NCBI RefSeq assembly: GCF_002994745.2
Contig: NC_037090.1
Location: 27,696,501 to 27,760,500 of the forward strand
DNA: 64,000 bases
Reading direction: 5' to 3'
Source: Rosa chinensis
Taxonomy: Eukaryota; Streptophyta; Magnoliopsida; Rosales; Rosaceae
Made by a program: the position numbers and the translations under genes. Position 1 is the first letter of the stretch. The number at the start of each line of letters is the position of its first letter. Below, piece by piece: positions 23,150 to 34,379 of the stretch. Under the pieces are notes generated by a model. It was not told the origin of the DNA, made no database searches, and saw only the letters and a list, made by a program, of their open reading frames with translations.

Positions 23150-23625
23150 ATGATGAAAGGTTCTCCGGCGAAGTTAGCTTTAGCTGTAATAGCAATATAC
23201 TTTCTTGTGGGTGCTTTTCCTGCAACTTCTGCATTAGTTCCTAATGGTAATAACTTCTTAATATGATAAAATTCTTCCATTTTTTGAATTCTGCATTACA
23301 AATCATGAGGTTTTAATTTTCTTGGCTTTAATAAATCTAAGTTTCAAGGATCATATTGTCTAGCTATTAAGATTTCTTGCTTTGCAATTTTCTTATGATG
23401 ACTATAGGTGATGAGAAGAGTTCATGGCATGTTGACTGTATACATGGCTTGACAAGGATACTTGGAAGAAAAGAAGGCAACTTTGGATGTCAAAATGTCA
23501 TTGTTAGCAAGAAAATAGTGCCCACTCGGAGCCTAAAAGTAACGAGCAAATCCCCACCTCCACCACCCACTAAGAATACGGCAACATCACTAGGTGCTAC
23601 CGTATCTCCTCCAGTTGCTGCATGA
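23150..23625 (+). CDS. Small secreted protein B (104 aa), tandem paralogue
   Basis: Exon 1 is 23150-23246, exon 2 is 23408-23625, with the same phase-1 intron as gene A. Two ATGs in a row are possible starts; the second (23153) aligns with gene A. The signal peptide is MMKGSPAKLALAVIAIYFLV.... The mature part has DEKSSWHVD, LTRILGRKEGNFGCQNV, SKKIVPTRSLK and SPPPPPTKN. An extra Cys (HVDCIHG) is absent from gene A. The C-terminal tail after the proline run differs fully between copies, so the conserved core is the likely functional part. CTATAAAT lies about 90 bases upstream. Confidence 0.75.
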
Positions 23626-23726
23626 TAGCTATGCTATTTTTGTATTCTATAGATGGCTTGATGTTTGTGTGGTCTGTATTATTCTCAATATTTAGTCAAA
23701 ATATGAAATGGAAAGGAAGAGATATT

Positions 23727-24262
23727 TGTGAGTGATGAATTTTCTCATATTAATTCAATGGTGTAAATGGGGGTATATATACAAGCCCTACACTATTACA
23801 TTACACATCTTGTTCTCCAAGTGTTCGTGTCCTCTAAGTTTCCTTCTTCTACAAGATCCTTCTCCTACAAGTTTACTTTATATGCAAGCAAACTTGTTCT
23901 ACACAACATGACTCACAAGTCAACACTCCCCCTCAAGTTGGGGCATAAACGTCACGAAGACCCAACTTGCCTAGTGAGTCATGGAACAAGTTGCTAGATA
24001 CAGCTTTGGTAAGTATATCCGCTAATTGCTCCTCGGTTGGAACAAAAGGAAAGGAGATTAACTTTGCATCCAGCTTTCTAAGGTAAATCCCAAAAATATT
24101 TTGGAAGTCTAGTTTTGATGCAGAACGGATGGCAGCCCAATTCGAAGAGCAGTTTGATCGTGCAAAAGGAGGAAAACGAAAGTTACTAGTAGCTACGCCA
24201 TAGCTTGGTGTCCGATTGGAGCGCGCCATAGCTTTCCGGAAAGGGAATCGCGCTAGGAACAA
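23727..24262 (-). mobile_element. Ty1/copia 3' fragment: end of pol plus 199-bp LTR
   Basis: The minus-strand frame ends PFVPTEEQLADILTKAVSSN then LFHDSLGKLGLRDVYAPT, the typical C-terminus of copia RNase H/pol. It is followed by the purine-rich tract CTTGAGGGGGAG (23926-23937) and an LTR from 23925 to 23727 (TGTTGACTTG...CACTCACA). The frame upstream of VPTEEQ is scrambled, and integrase and RT are absent, so this is a truncated copy. Confidence 0.85.
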
Positions 24263-24289
24263 AACTCGTCCCTATGCCACGATGTGTGG

Positions 24290-24620
24290 GCTTTTTCGGG
24301 CTTTCGAGGTCGTTTAGGGCCTCAAAATTGCAATTTACTGTTTTTTCGAATTTTCGGTTTCCTAGTTTTTTTTTTATTTGTTTTTTTTTTTACCCGTGGG
24401 CTTTAGGGTTTCATTGTTAGTCGCCCTAGGGTTTCTTTTCTCATATATAAGCAACCTTAAACGGCTGCATAACTATCTTTTATCATATTATCAATCAAAT
24501 TGAGATTTATCTATTTTATTTCTGGTGGACTCCGGAACCTTTGTTTTAGGTTTATTACTTGTAAACCTAGGTGATCTTTTCCGACTGCGTCAAGTTTCAA
24601 TTTGAAAAATACTCTCAATT
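24290..24620 (+). mobile_element. Fragment of a copia-like LTR (R/U5 part)
   Basis: CATATATAAGCAACC and a downstream TCAATCAAATTGAGATTT / TGGTGGACTCCGGAACC stretch look like the TATA-to-U5 part of an LTR. No second copy is in the window and no boundary is certain. Confidence 0.35.
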
Positions 24621-25212
24621 ACACGAATTGACGTCTGGATGGAAAAATTAACGGAAACTGGCTAATTTGACTATTGGATAGCAAATTAGCTAAATTAAGA
24701 ATTCTAGCATAACAAACTGGCATAAATACAATTCTAAGGGATCAAATTGGAATTAAGCCTAGTATTATTGTGTTGAATGACTTTTCTCTTCATGTACATG
24801 TTTGTCTAATTGAAAAGTTTGTCTCCATCTACAAGTAGTAATGATAAGGCCTTAAGGCGTTTAGTTAAATTTGCGTAGCCTGTTTTAGAGGCCATAACGA
24901 GTATAGTTCTGGATAAACAAGATTGCTCGATACATGTTTCAATGTTTTCATTTTGACAAGTTCAGGCCATTTCAAGAAAGAAAAAAAAAACCAGTAATTA
25001 TCACATGGGCCAATTACGACAATTTTACCTTGGTTCAGACTTTTTCTTTTGAACATGTTGTCTTTTTTTTTTTTTTTTTTGGAGAAATGAAAATATTGTA
25101 ATTAGTTCTAAATACATGATAACTGTTCTTCAGTTCTAAATAGAAACGGGTTCGTACCCGAATCAAAAGCCATTCACAGTGAAGCGCCGCCGTTTCCCAA
25201 TCCAAAATTGGT

Positions 25213-25675
25213 TTGCCGAAGCGAGAATGGCAGGAGTACAGAAATTGGTATCTGGAGGAATGCTTCAGTGTTTTCAGGAGTTCAAAGTTTGTAGCTTTAT
25301 TGCGTACGTATCATCCCTTCAGAGATATGCAGGTGAATCTCCAACACCATTCTGGAAAACCAGAAAAATTGATCTTCTTTGTTTGTGTTAGAAATTAACC
25401 TTCTTCATGGGTTTTCCATATTTCACTAAGATTTGTGGTTCATTAAAGTAATTGCAACAACTTGATGCCAGTTATTTTGGGGTGACAGTTCTTTGTTTTA
25501 TCTCTGTTTGTATTCACTAAGATACTCTCATTCTGTGCTATCCTTGACGTAGGATATATTGGTTTTCGACTATGAAACAGTTGATGATTTTGATGAGCAG
25601 ACTTGGGGCAGTTTTGATGATTACTGGAATCCTAGTTTAGACTACCCTCTGAATTATAGATGGGAGTTCTATTAG
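25213..25675 (+). CDS. Probable two-exon small protein, unknown
   Basis: Exon 1 frame PKREWQEYRNWYLEECFSVF...HPFRDMQ ends at 25332 (CAG|GTGAAT). Exon 2 at 25553-25675 reads DILVFDYETVDDFDEQTWGS... and ends NYRWEFY before TAG. The join is in phase 0 with an AG acceptor at 25551-25552. The frame is open back to a TGA near 25180 but has no ATG, so the true start is uncertain: another upstream exon, or 5' truncation. The overlapping frame starting MAGVQKL is an alternative, but it dies soon after the same splice. No family recognised. Confidence 0.45.
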
Positions 25676-26037
25676 TAAATTGTGATAACCCATTATTTCC
25701 CATTTGGACATTTGAACTAAATGTGTAGGAAATTTTTACAGTAAAAAAGAGTTTTGTTATAACAAATGTGTTATTATTCTTCGCTTCCAAATGATGGCTT
25801 TCTTATATTATGGCCAACTCTTCCGTTGCATTCGATGGAAAAGAGCTTCATAAGCTACATAGGACAATGGTGACAAGTAATGCTAGGAATACCATGGGCA
25901 TATAGAATGAGGTGTAATGTGATTTGAAAATGGCACATTACATATAGCATTCTATTGGTTTTCCTTCCAGTACAAATATATAATGCAATACACTAACTTG
26001 TTCATGATTCTGTCCAGATTGCAAGAAATGATGCTCA
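25676..26037. other. Intergenic, 3' side of the receptor kinase
   Basis: A/T-rich, nothing recognised apart from the probable 3' UTR of the minus-strand kinase. Confidence 0.5.
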
Positions 26038-28569
26038 TCATCTCCCACTTGGGTTGTTAATCTCAGAGAAGATAGTTGCTGATATACATTTAATGGAATC
26101 GTTGGTGGCATGTCTTTGCTCACTACTGCTTGGTTCAGTTTCAACAATCCTTTCAGTGCAGTTGATATTCCCTTCTGCACACTGCTGAAGCTGCAATGCA
26201 AGTTCAAGCTCCCTAACAACATCAGTCATGGACGGCCGTTCTGTTCCATTGTCATGCATGCAACTGATAGCTATTTCGGTGAACTTATTCAGGCACTCGG
26301 CTGGGATCTTACCTCTTAAACTTGGATCAATGATTTGATCAATTTCCCCATTCTGATGACAGCTCTTGGCCCACTCAGCCAGGCTCACCTGCTTCAGCTC
26401 TTCTGCCTGCATCACTGCTGGCCTTGCACACAATACCTCAAACAACACTACACCAAGTGAGTACACGTCTGACTTCTCAGTCAGACGTTGTCGGCGGTAG
26501 TACTCCGGGTCCAGATACCCAAAACTACCTTTCACCACCGTGCTGATGTGGGTTTTGGACATGTTAGTCGTGCCCTTGGACAACCCAAAATCTGAAACTT
26601 TGGCCACCCATTTGTCATCCAATAAGATGTTTGTGCTCTTCACATCACGGTGTATGATGGTGCCCTTCGCACCACTGTGGAGGTATTGCAACCCGCGGGC
26701 TGTGCCAATACAAATCTGAAGCCGTTGCTTCCAAGAAAGAGGTGGTTTATTATTGTGGTAGAGATGGTCACGAAGGGTTCCACGGGACATATACTCGTAC
26801 ACTAAGATCATCTCACCTTTATCAGCACAATATCCAATGAGCGAAACCAAATGACGATGACGAAGTTGAGAGAGCATCTCGATTTCCGTCTTAAACTCGT
26901 GGGCACCCTGGGATGACTCTGGTTTCAGTCTTTTGATTGCAACTGGAGTGACTCCACCTTCGATACATCCTTTGTACACGTTGCCAAATCCTCCAGCTCC
27001 AATAATGAAAGTATCATTGAAGTTTTTGGTGGCAGCCTTGATCTCTGCCAGCGAAAAGTAACGACACAAATAAGAAGGTAAAGGTGACTCCGGGATCATG
27101 GTTGACCTCGTTATCCTGTGGCTGGAGTTAGTGTCCTTAGCTTTCCATCGTCGCTTGATGACCAAAAATCCGAGGACCAAAAACACAAGTATGCTGGACA
27201 CAACAGCAGCAATGATGATTTGTACTTGTGTTGTCATCTTGTAGTGTGAAGTTTGCTGTTTTGGTGTCTCCTCTGGTGGTGGGTTGCGTTTCAGAGGGAC
27301 ATTATTGCCATCTGGGTTGAATAATTTGAAGATTTCAATCCCATTCATCAATGCATCGGTATATCTACTCAACCAATCTAGTGGGGAAACTTGCAACGCA
27401 ATAGAGAGGTTAACTCTCTTCTGGCTTCCAGGGTCAGACATGAGCAAGATGTAGTCTCTGTATATCGGTATCCCATTTCCACCACTCCATTGAATTATGT
27501 CTGCTCCTTGTTCAGCAGTTTGATTGGCTATGTAAATTTTAAACGTCCGGTTTCCGCTCTTGGTAATTTCAGACTCAAACTCACAAAAATGCAATCTAAT
27601 CAGGTAGGAGAAGTTAGAGTCTACCGGAAATAACCAGGTGAGGTTGTAATTCTCGTTGATGGTTTTGTTCATCCCCATTGACCGACCTGTTCGGTAAACT
27701 ACTTTTGGGGCTATGTACTCTGGTATTTTGATAAATTTGAGTTCAACATTCCTGTTCTGTTGAAGAACACTGAGTCTTGTACTTTGATCATCCAAATAAA
27801 GGAGGTCTGTGGCATCCCAAGTCCGGTACAAGCCGGTGTCTTCCTTGGGCGAAACTATGCTTCCGCCAACATTGATTCGGTATAGCATCTGTAGAGCTGT
27901 GCTGTTTTTGACTGGATATGAGTTTCTGCTGCTGAGAGAGTTAGCAGTAGAGTAATAAAGATTTGTTGGCATCGACCATATTTCAATCCCGTTGATGAAA
28001 GCATATGCTTCTTTGCTGGGAGTGAATGTGATGTTAAGGATCTGTTGTTCTCGCTCAACGTTTGTACAAAATTCTTTGAGTACCGTCTCAGATCGATCGG
28101 CATCGGCATTTGCAGAAGCGTTAAAGTCTTTGAGAAGAGTGAAGGCACCGACTTTGAGAGAGAAAAGAGACTCAGAGAGGGAGAACTCGGCGCTGTATGA
28201 AGCTGGGTAGAAGTATAAGCGAATGAACTTCTGGCCCGGACTGACGGGAAATGGATAAGTGAATTCCGAGTAAGAAAGCCTTGCTGTGGTGTACGGTACT
28301 TGGCTGTGGCGTACGGTACCTCTCGAGGAGGACGATGGTAGTGCTTTCAAAGCTTTGGATGCGCGACCAACTTCTATAGGGAAAAGCTTTGAGTTGATAT
28401 CTCCACTCCAATTTCGAGAATCATAGTCACTGACATTGTCACCGGATGAGCCACAGTTAAGGGTGATATTATCAGTAGGAGTGTATATAGGTAGCGACTG
28501 ACCGGCCAGCAGTTGGACGATGATGTACTGAAACACAGAAAGGTAGAGAGGGATGAGAACTGGCTTCAT
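26038..28569 (-). CDS. Malectin-like receptor kinase, CrRLK1L/FERONIA type (843 aa)
   Basis: A single intronless frame, as is usual for the CrRLK1L family. In order it has a signal peptide (about 1-23), two malectin-like domains (about 30-430; blocks LNCGSSG, YPFPVSPGQKFIRLYF, YRINVGG, LHFCEFE, NGIEIFKL), a transmembrane helix (about 448-472) and a Ser/Thr kinase. Kinase motifs are intact: GAGGFGNVYKG (about 522), VAIKRL, HRDVKSTNILLD, DFGLSKG, and GSFGYLDPEYY in the activation segment. It acts at the plasma membrane; family members sense cell-wall state or RALF peptides and signal in growth, fertilisation and immunity. It is closest in style to FERONIA, but which subfamily member is unresolved. 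Confidence 0.95.
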   Translation of the reverse strand: MKPVLIPLYLSVFQYIIVQLLAGQSLPIYTPTDNITLNCGSSGDNVSDYDSRNWSGDINSKLFPIEVGRASKALKALPSSSSRGTVRHSQVPYTTARLSYSEFTYPFPVSPGQKFIRLYFYPASYSAEFSLSESLFSLKVGAFTLLKDFNASANADADRSETVLKEFCTNVEREQQILNITFTPSKEAYAFINGIEIWSMPTNLYYSTANSLSSRNSYPVKNSTALQMLYRINVGGSIVSPKEDTGLYRTWDATDLLYLDDQSTRLSVLQQNRNVELKFIKIPEYIAPKVVYRTGRSMGMNKTINENYNLTWLFPVDSNFSYLIRLHFCEFESEITKSGNRTFKIYIANQTAEQGADIIQWSGGNGIPIYRDYILLMSDPGSQKRVNLSIALQVSPLDWLSRYTDALMNGIEIFKLFNPDGNNVPLKRNPPPEETPKQQTSHYKMTTQVQIIIAAVVSSILVFLVLGFLVIKRRWKAKDTNSSHRITRSTMIPESPLPSYLCRYFSLAEIKAATKNFNDTFIIGAGGFGNVYKGCIEGGVTPVAIKRLKPESSQGAHEFKTEIEMLSQLRHRHLVSLIGYCADKGEMILVYEYMSRGTLRDHLYHNNKPPLSWKQRLQICIGTARGLQYLHSGAKGTIIHRDVKSTNILLDDKWVAKVSDFGLSKGTTNMSKTHISTVVKGSFGYLDPEYYRRQRLTEKSDVYSLGVVLFEVLCARPAVMQAEELKQVSLAEWAKSCHQNGEIDQIIDPSLRGKIPAECLNKFTEIAISCMHDNGTERPSMTDVVRELELALQLQQCAEGNINCTERIVETEPSSSEQRHATNDSIKCISATIFSEINNPSGR

Positions 28570-28623
28570 TGTAATAACTGTGTGGGAGTTTTTTGTGCCT
28601 GGATGAAGGCTTGTGAAGACTTA

Positions 28624-28676
28624 GGTATATAGATAATGTTCTCTCCAAAAAAAAAAAAAAGGTATATAGATAATGT
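28624..28676 (+). mobile_element. Ultra-short poly-A insertion with 16-bp TSD in the kinase 5' region
   Basis: GGTATATAGATAATGT occurs at 28624-28639 and again at 28661-28676. Between them is TCTCTCC followed by 14 A. A direct repeat of TPRT length flanking a poly-A tail is the mark of LINE-machinery insertion, here of almost nothing but tail. It lies 55-107 bases upstream of the receptor-kinase start codon and duplicates a TATA-like stretch (minus strand CTATATACC). Confidence 0.7.
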
Positions 28677-28679
28677 CTG

Positions 28680-29546
28680 GTTGTGTTTTGTCTTTGAGAC
28701 TCACTGATCGGAAGGGGGAAATGATCATTGTCATACCCCATTGGTAGGCAGTAGAGTTGAAGAACGACTTGTCCATGCTACTGTATAGATGGCCAGTCGT
28801 TATCATACACGAGTAGGAAGCTACCTTGGCGGCTTGGCGTGTTTGGAAATGCGACTTTGAATTTAAAATAATTTAAAGAAAAAAAAAAAACAAATTTTTT
28901 CTTTTCTTGTCTCTTGGTAAACTAGGGAGTGATTGAGTCGGTGCGCGTGCACGACCTTGTATCTCATCCCTCCAATTTGGGGAAGGCATGCATTGCTAGT
29001 TTTAGACTATAGTCATGCATTGCTATTCGTTATTTTATCCCAATGTCTAAAGGTTGATAAAATAACTTTATTTTTCTTTTCTTTAGTGGCGACATAACTA
29101 TCCATTTTTAAAGATATTTTTTAACAAATTTCACTGTAGCATGTATTTAATATTTGACTGTGTGCTCAACAAGATCTCAACTTCTGAATGTTATTGATAG
29201 ATGAAAATGTTCACCTAGTTAGTTATTGACCAAGAAAATAATGCTCAACCACCATTGGATATAAATTCAATGGCAGAAAAAATTATTATTAAGTTGATGT
29301 GTTTTGTTTTCCACCATTGAATGTAAATTTAAAGCTTATTGAACATAAATTTTTTGGTCAGTAACTGACCAGGTGAACAAATTTTTTGGTCAGTAAATAT
29401 AATAAATGTATTTACTAGGTATGTATATATTATCCACGTATGCTTCTATTATTCTAGAAAGATATCTCTCATCTTGTTAACAGTGTTACTCGTCGATCAT
29501 CTATCTATCAAATGGATCAATGATCTCAGAGAAGATCGTCCCGATC
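28680..29546. other. Intergenic between receptor kinase and LINE
   Basis: A/T-rich sequence with an A-run near 28880 and no recognisable gene. It includes the promoter side of the minus-strand kinase. Confidence 0.5.
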
Positions 29547-29563
29547 AACACTTAAAAGGATTT

Positions 29564-32500
29564 TTTTTTTTTGAAAGAAAAGAGATTTTATTACTAAATA
29601 CGATAATGATCGTACATGAGGGCATCCAGTACAAGCTCTGGAGCATGACCAAACCAATCAAGATGGATGTTTGAATCAAAACTATAACTAGCTAGGCGAT
29701 GAGCAACTCTGTTAGCCTGCCTAGGAGTAAAACCAACTGTAACATCTCCCACTACACCTACAAGGTCTTTGATGTCATGAATCAAAGCACCTAGCTCAGA
29801 CAAATCCTCAGTCGAAGAATTGATGGCCTGAACTGCCACTAAACAATCAGTTTCCACGACCACCTTCGTGACATTCATAGCGTGGAGGAAATCTAACCCA
29901 TACTTCAAGGCTAAGAGTTCAGCGTGTAATGGAGAGAGCACAGACTCAGCTCTGTAGGAAAAGGCAGCAATAAAATCCCCTTGATCATTCCTGAGAACTC
30001 CCCCTGTACCTCCATACTGAATCGACGATAGGAACGCACCATCAACATTCAGTTTTAAGGTACCAGTCGCTGGAGGAAACCATCGTGTTGGACCCATAGG
30101 TCCTCGCCGATCAGGAGATACAGTAGCCTGATTGACCTGGGAATACTCCTCAAACCATGCCATAGAAGAGGCCACGATGCTAGGACCAGTCTTAGAGCAA
30201 TCTCTCCATAACTTGTCATTCCTATTCTGCCAAATATTCCAAAGCAACACAAGCAATTTATCAAAACAATCTGATGACAGCGAGTTAACCCGTTCTAAAA
30301 ACCAATCCTTCCAAGATAATGAGGAAACCGGAATGATAAAGGGAGGAGCTCCCACTATCTCTCTAGCCAAACTACATTGACAGAACAGGTGTTCCACCGT
30401 CTCCACACCACTAGAGCAAACAACACACTGTAAGTCCCCATTATAACCCTTCAAAGATAAGGCAGCACGGGTAGGCAGGAGGTTATGGACTGCTCTCCAC
30501 CCAAAAATAGCCACCTTACTAGGGACTTTAGCCTTCCACAAGGCTCTCCAAACCGGGCCATAAGGATCCCTATTAGAAGGAGAGGCAAACACATTGCCAA
30601 TAGAGAAGTCGCGTGCTATTGTATAAGCTGATTTCACAGAAAAGAAACCCTTCTTGTGAAGCTTCCATGCAACTCGGTCGTGTCCATATCGACGACTAAG
30701 AGGGATAGAAAGAACCCGGTGAGCCACCTGTGATTCAAAACACGTATGGACAGCAGCCTCATCCCAGGTCCAAGTGTCCGGGTTGATCAAGTCAGCAACC
30801 CTTTCAAAGATGGTATCCAACGGTTTAACCACAGAGTGATGGGGAACAGAAGGGATCCAATCATGATCCCAAATACTAATAGAAACACCAGTCCCAATCC
30901 ACCAAGATAAACCAGCTTGCAACACCGGTCGAGCTTCCAAAATGCTTCTCCAAGAAAACGATGGCCTCTCGCCCATGTCAGCCATAAGGAAAGAACCATA
31001 AGGATAATACACAGCTTTATAAACTTGAGCCACAAGAGAATTTGGATTAGTAAGGAGTCTCCAGCCTTGTTTTGCAAGCATCGCAAGATTGTGAGCATGC
31101 AAATATTTAAAGCCCATACCTCCTTGTTCTTTTGGGAGACACATTCTCTCCCAAGACCGCCAATGAATTCGACGTCGGTCATCAGAACTTCCCCAAAAAA
31201 ATTGACAACAAAGTTGCTGAAGATCATCACATAGAGATTTGGGTAGAGCATAACAGTTCATAACGTAATTAGGCAGAGTTTGAGCTACCACCTTAATAAG
31301 TAACTCCTTACCTCCAATACTGAGAATTTTAGACCTCCAACTGACAAGTTTCTTAGTGAGCCGCTCCTTCAAATAGGCAAAAATAGCAGACTTATTTTGC
31401 CCTACATGTATAGGAAGCCCGAGGTATAAACCATGCTCTGTGACACACTCAACTCCCAAAATAGCCGCAAGCTCATTGCGCTTATTTAAACTGACATTGC
31501 CACTAAAAACCACACTTGACTTCTGGAGATTAATATGTTGCCCCGAGGCCCTGGCATAAGTCTCCAATATGTTCTTGAAAGTGTGACACTCTGGAACTGT
31601 CGCTTCACCAAAAAGAAAGCTGTCGTCCGCAAACAGTAGATGATGTATCGTAGGAGCAGTAGGAGACATCTTAATGCCCTTAGCAACTCCATGCTCGACT
31701 GAAGAAGAGATCAACGCTGAAAGACCCTCAGCACAAAGGATGAATAAATATGGAGAGATGGGGTCCCCTTGCCGGATACCCCTAGTAGGTAAGATAAAAC
31801 CTGTAGGAGATCCATTGATTAAAACTGAGTAACTAACTGATGTCACTGTTGTCATAATAATCTGAACCCAGGTTGAACAGAAACCCAACTTGAGCAAGAC
31901 TGCCTCCAAATAATGCCATTCCAACCGATCATAAGCTTTGGAAATATCTAACTTGAGAGAGAAAAAACCATCTACCTGATTACGAAGTTTCTTCATGAAA
32001 TGAGCTATTTTGGTTGCCACAAGAGTGTTGTCAGAAATCAACCTCCCAGGTACGAAAGCACTCTGTAGAGGTGAGATGATCTGTGGAAGAATTGCCTTCA
32101 ACCTGTTTGCTAAAACCTTGGAAGCAATTTTGTATACAACATTGCACAACGCAATAGGTCGCAGGTCGGAGACAGACTTAAGCTCTTTAATTTTCGGAAT
32201 CAACGTGAGATGAGTGAAGTTGGACTCCTGAGAGATCTGGCCTGTAGTGAGAATCTCCCTAACTGCCAGACAAACATCCTTTTCAACAACTGACCAAAAC
32301 TTCTGAAAGAAACATGGGGACATCCCATCCGGGCCCGGGGACTTGGAAGGGTGCATCTGAAATAGAGCCTTCTTTATTTCAGAGTCAGCATAGGGTGCTG
32401 TGAGATCGTCATTCATTTCAGGAGAAACCTTGGGATGCAAGCACTCAAGGACCGCTTCTGTAGCTGCCGGATCAGAACCACCAGCCCTGAAAATGTCTTC

Positions 32501-33809
32501 ATAATACTTTAGGATTACCTCATTAACTTCTCCTTGATCAACAGTCCATTGTCCTTCAGCATTAAGTAAACCTTTGACCCGATTGCGACACCTTCTATTA
32601 GAGGCTCGCCTATGGAAGAACGCCGTATTACGATCCCCATCCTTGAGCCATTGTACTCTAGATCTCTGCCTCCAATACACTTCATTAGCCGAAAGCAATT
32701 CATTGAGGCGAAACTGTAGGGACTTTTGTACATCAAAATGCCCGGGCTCGAAATTCTGTTTCATCAAGACGTCCAATTTACCCTGAATCAGCTTCATCTC
32801 AGTTTGTCTTTGTTGGAAAACTCCAGAATGCCAACGTAATAAGAGTTGACCTGTTTGTTTGATTTTCCTTCCAACCTGCATCATTGGTTCCCCTACAGTT
32901 GGAAGCATCCACCCTTGTTGAACCACGTTCAAACAGTCCATATGCTGCAACCCCATCTCCTCAAAACGAAACAGTTTAGGTGTTCGAGTTCGAACAGCTG
33001 ACTCCGGAGACACTTCAATGAGGAGAGGGCAGTGATCGGACCTACTCAGAGGGAGAGTAAGACATCTAGAAAAAGGGTAAAGTTCTCTCCATTACACATT
33101 TTGACAAGCACGATCCAGCCGTTCCTTGGTAAACCTATTAGACCAGGTAAACCTAGGACCGACGAATCCCATGTCAATTAACTCACAATCCACCAACGCT
33201 TGCCGGAATCGGGCCATTTGTGCTATAGAGCGAGGCGGACCTCCCGATTTATCCGCATGACTGAGGATCTCATTGAAATCGCTAGCAACAAGCCATGGCA
33301 GACGAACCTGAGCGGCCAGAGTACGTAATAGGTTCCAGGTGATGACACGATTCGCAGTTGTAGCTACGCCATAAAGACCAGTAAAGCGAAAAATTCCTGG
33401 AGACCCTACAGCACCAACTTCTGCATCGATATGGTTAGCAGAATAGTGTCGAAGTCGAACAGGGACCTCATTACGCCAAAAAAGAGCCAAACCACGACAA
33501 TCGTCTTCTTTCGGTGCACAGACAACACCATCGAAACCGATCCGACGTCGAACAGAGGTCAGGAGATCCGGTGAGGCTAGAGTTTCTGATAGAAAGACAA
33601 GGCTAGGGTTTTGTTGACGTACAATGCTCACAAGGGCATCTTGGGTTTCCGTGTTGTTCAAGCCTCTGCAGTTCCAAACAATAATCTTGAAGGCCTGCAT
33701 GAGGAAGAAGGAAGTACTGGCAGTCACCGGCCTGAGATTTGCTAGGGCGAGAGAGAAAGCTCTCCTAGGGTTTTTCTTGAAAATTATGGATATTAGATTG
33801 GCGAGAATT
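29564..33809 (-). mobile_element. L1-type LINE, 5'-truncated, 17-bp TSD
   Basis: AACACTTAAAAGGATTT flanks the element at 29547-29563 and 33810-33826. The 3' end is a poly-A tail (T-run at 29561-29572 on the plus strand). It contains an endonuclease-RT-RNase H frame but no ORF1 (gag-like) protein, so insertion was 5'-truncated about 110 bases before the endonuclease start. The perfect 17-bp TSD indicates a fairly recent event. Confidence 0.93.
29594..33700 (-). pseudogene. LINE ORF2: endonuclease, reverse transcriptase, RNase H, one nonsense codon
   Basis: The start is taken as Met at 33700 (QAFKIIVWNCRGLNN), since the frame further upstream runs into the flank. The endonuclease part (WNCRGL, SDFNEIL, FTWSN) stops at TAA 33092-33094. 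The same frame is open on both sides, and 26 codons later Met 33013 begins the remainder. RT blocks seen: PSKSPGPDGMSPCFF, TRGIRQGDPISPYLF, FADD (about 31617-31634), GLPIHVG. A zinc-binding RVT_3-linked region and an RNase H domain (NVDGAF, ETDCLVAV, RQANRVAH) close the protein. One point change apart, the protein appears complete. Confidence 0.9.
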
Positions 33810-33826
33810 AACACTTAAAAGGATTT

Positions 33827-34376
33827 GTTAGCCCAACAACTTTGTTTACTGGACCCTTCATTGTCCTTGATTGAAACGAATGCATCCTTCCAATGGTATC
33901 AATATAATCCTCATTACTCTTTCGAATTCTTTTTTAACCATATGTAAACACTGATCGGTAAGTTGAGCAATGTGTTCCACTGTAGAAAATCCTCTTTGTG
34001 ATCCATCTTCAATCACATACCAATTCATTACATGTACATTGTCTCCAATTGATGTGACTTCTCATTTCGTGAAATTGACCGATGGTATTTGTCATTATTA
34101 TAATCTTTCACATCCATGTGAACTTTGAAGTAAAGCTTGCATTAAACAAAAGAAAGAAAGAGTCAATGACGGGTTCTGGACTTCTGGTATAATCTTTCAA
34201 TGGCAGCAATTTCAGCCTTGAAAAGTTCAAAGGATCCTCTCCTAAGCACATTTCTCTCCTAACTTACCTAAATTTTCAACCATGTAATGACACATGTAAA
34301 AATAATATCTAATAGTTTACATAGTGCCACGTAGTCTTGACATCAAAATCCAATACAGAATAGTTGTTGATCGGGC
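33827..34376. other. Intergenic spacer between LINE and Harbinger element
   Basis: No gene recognised; short frames only. Confidence 0.5.
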
Positions 34377-34379
34377 TTA

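Noticed and set aside
30787..31251. Additional frames in LINE territory
   Set aside because: Shadows of the reverse transcriptase frame.
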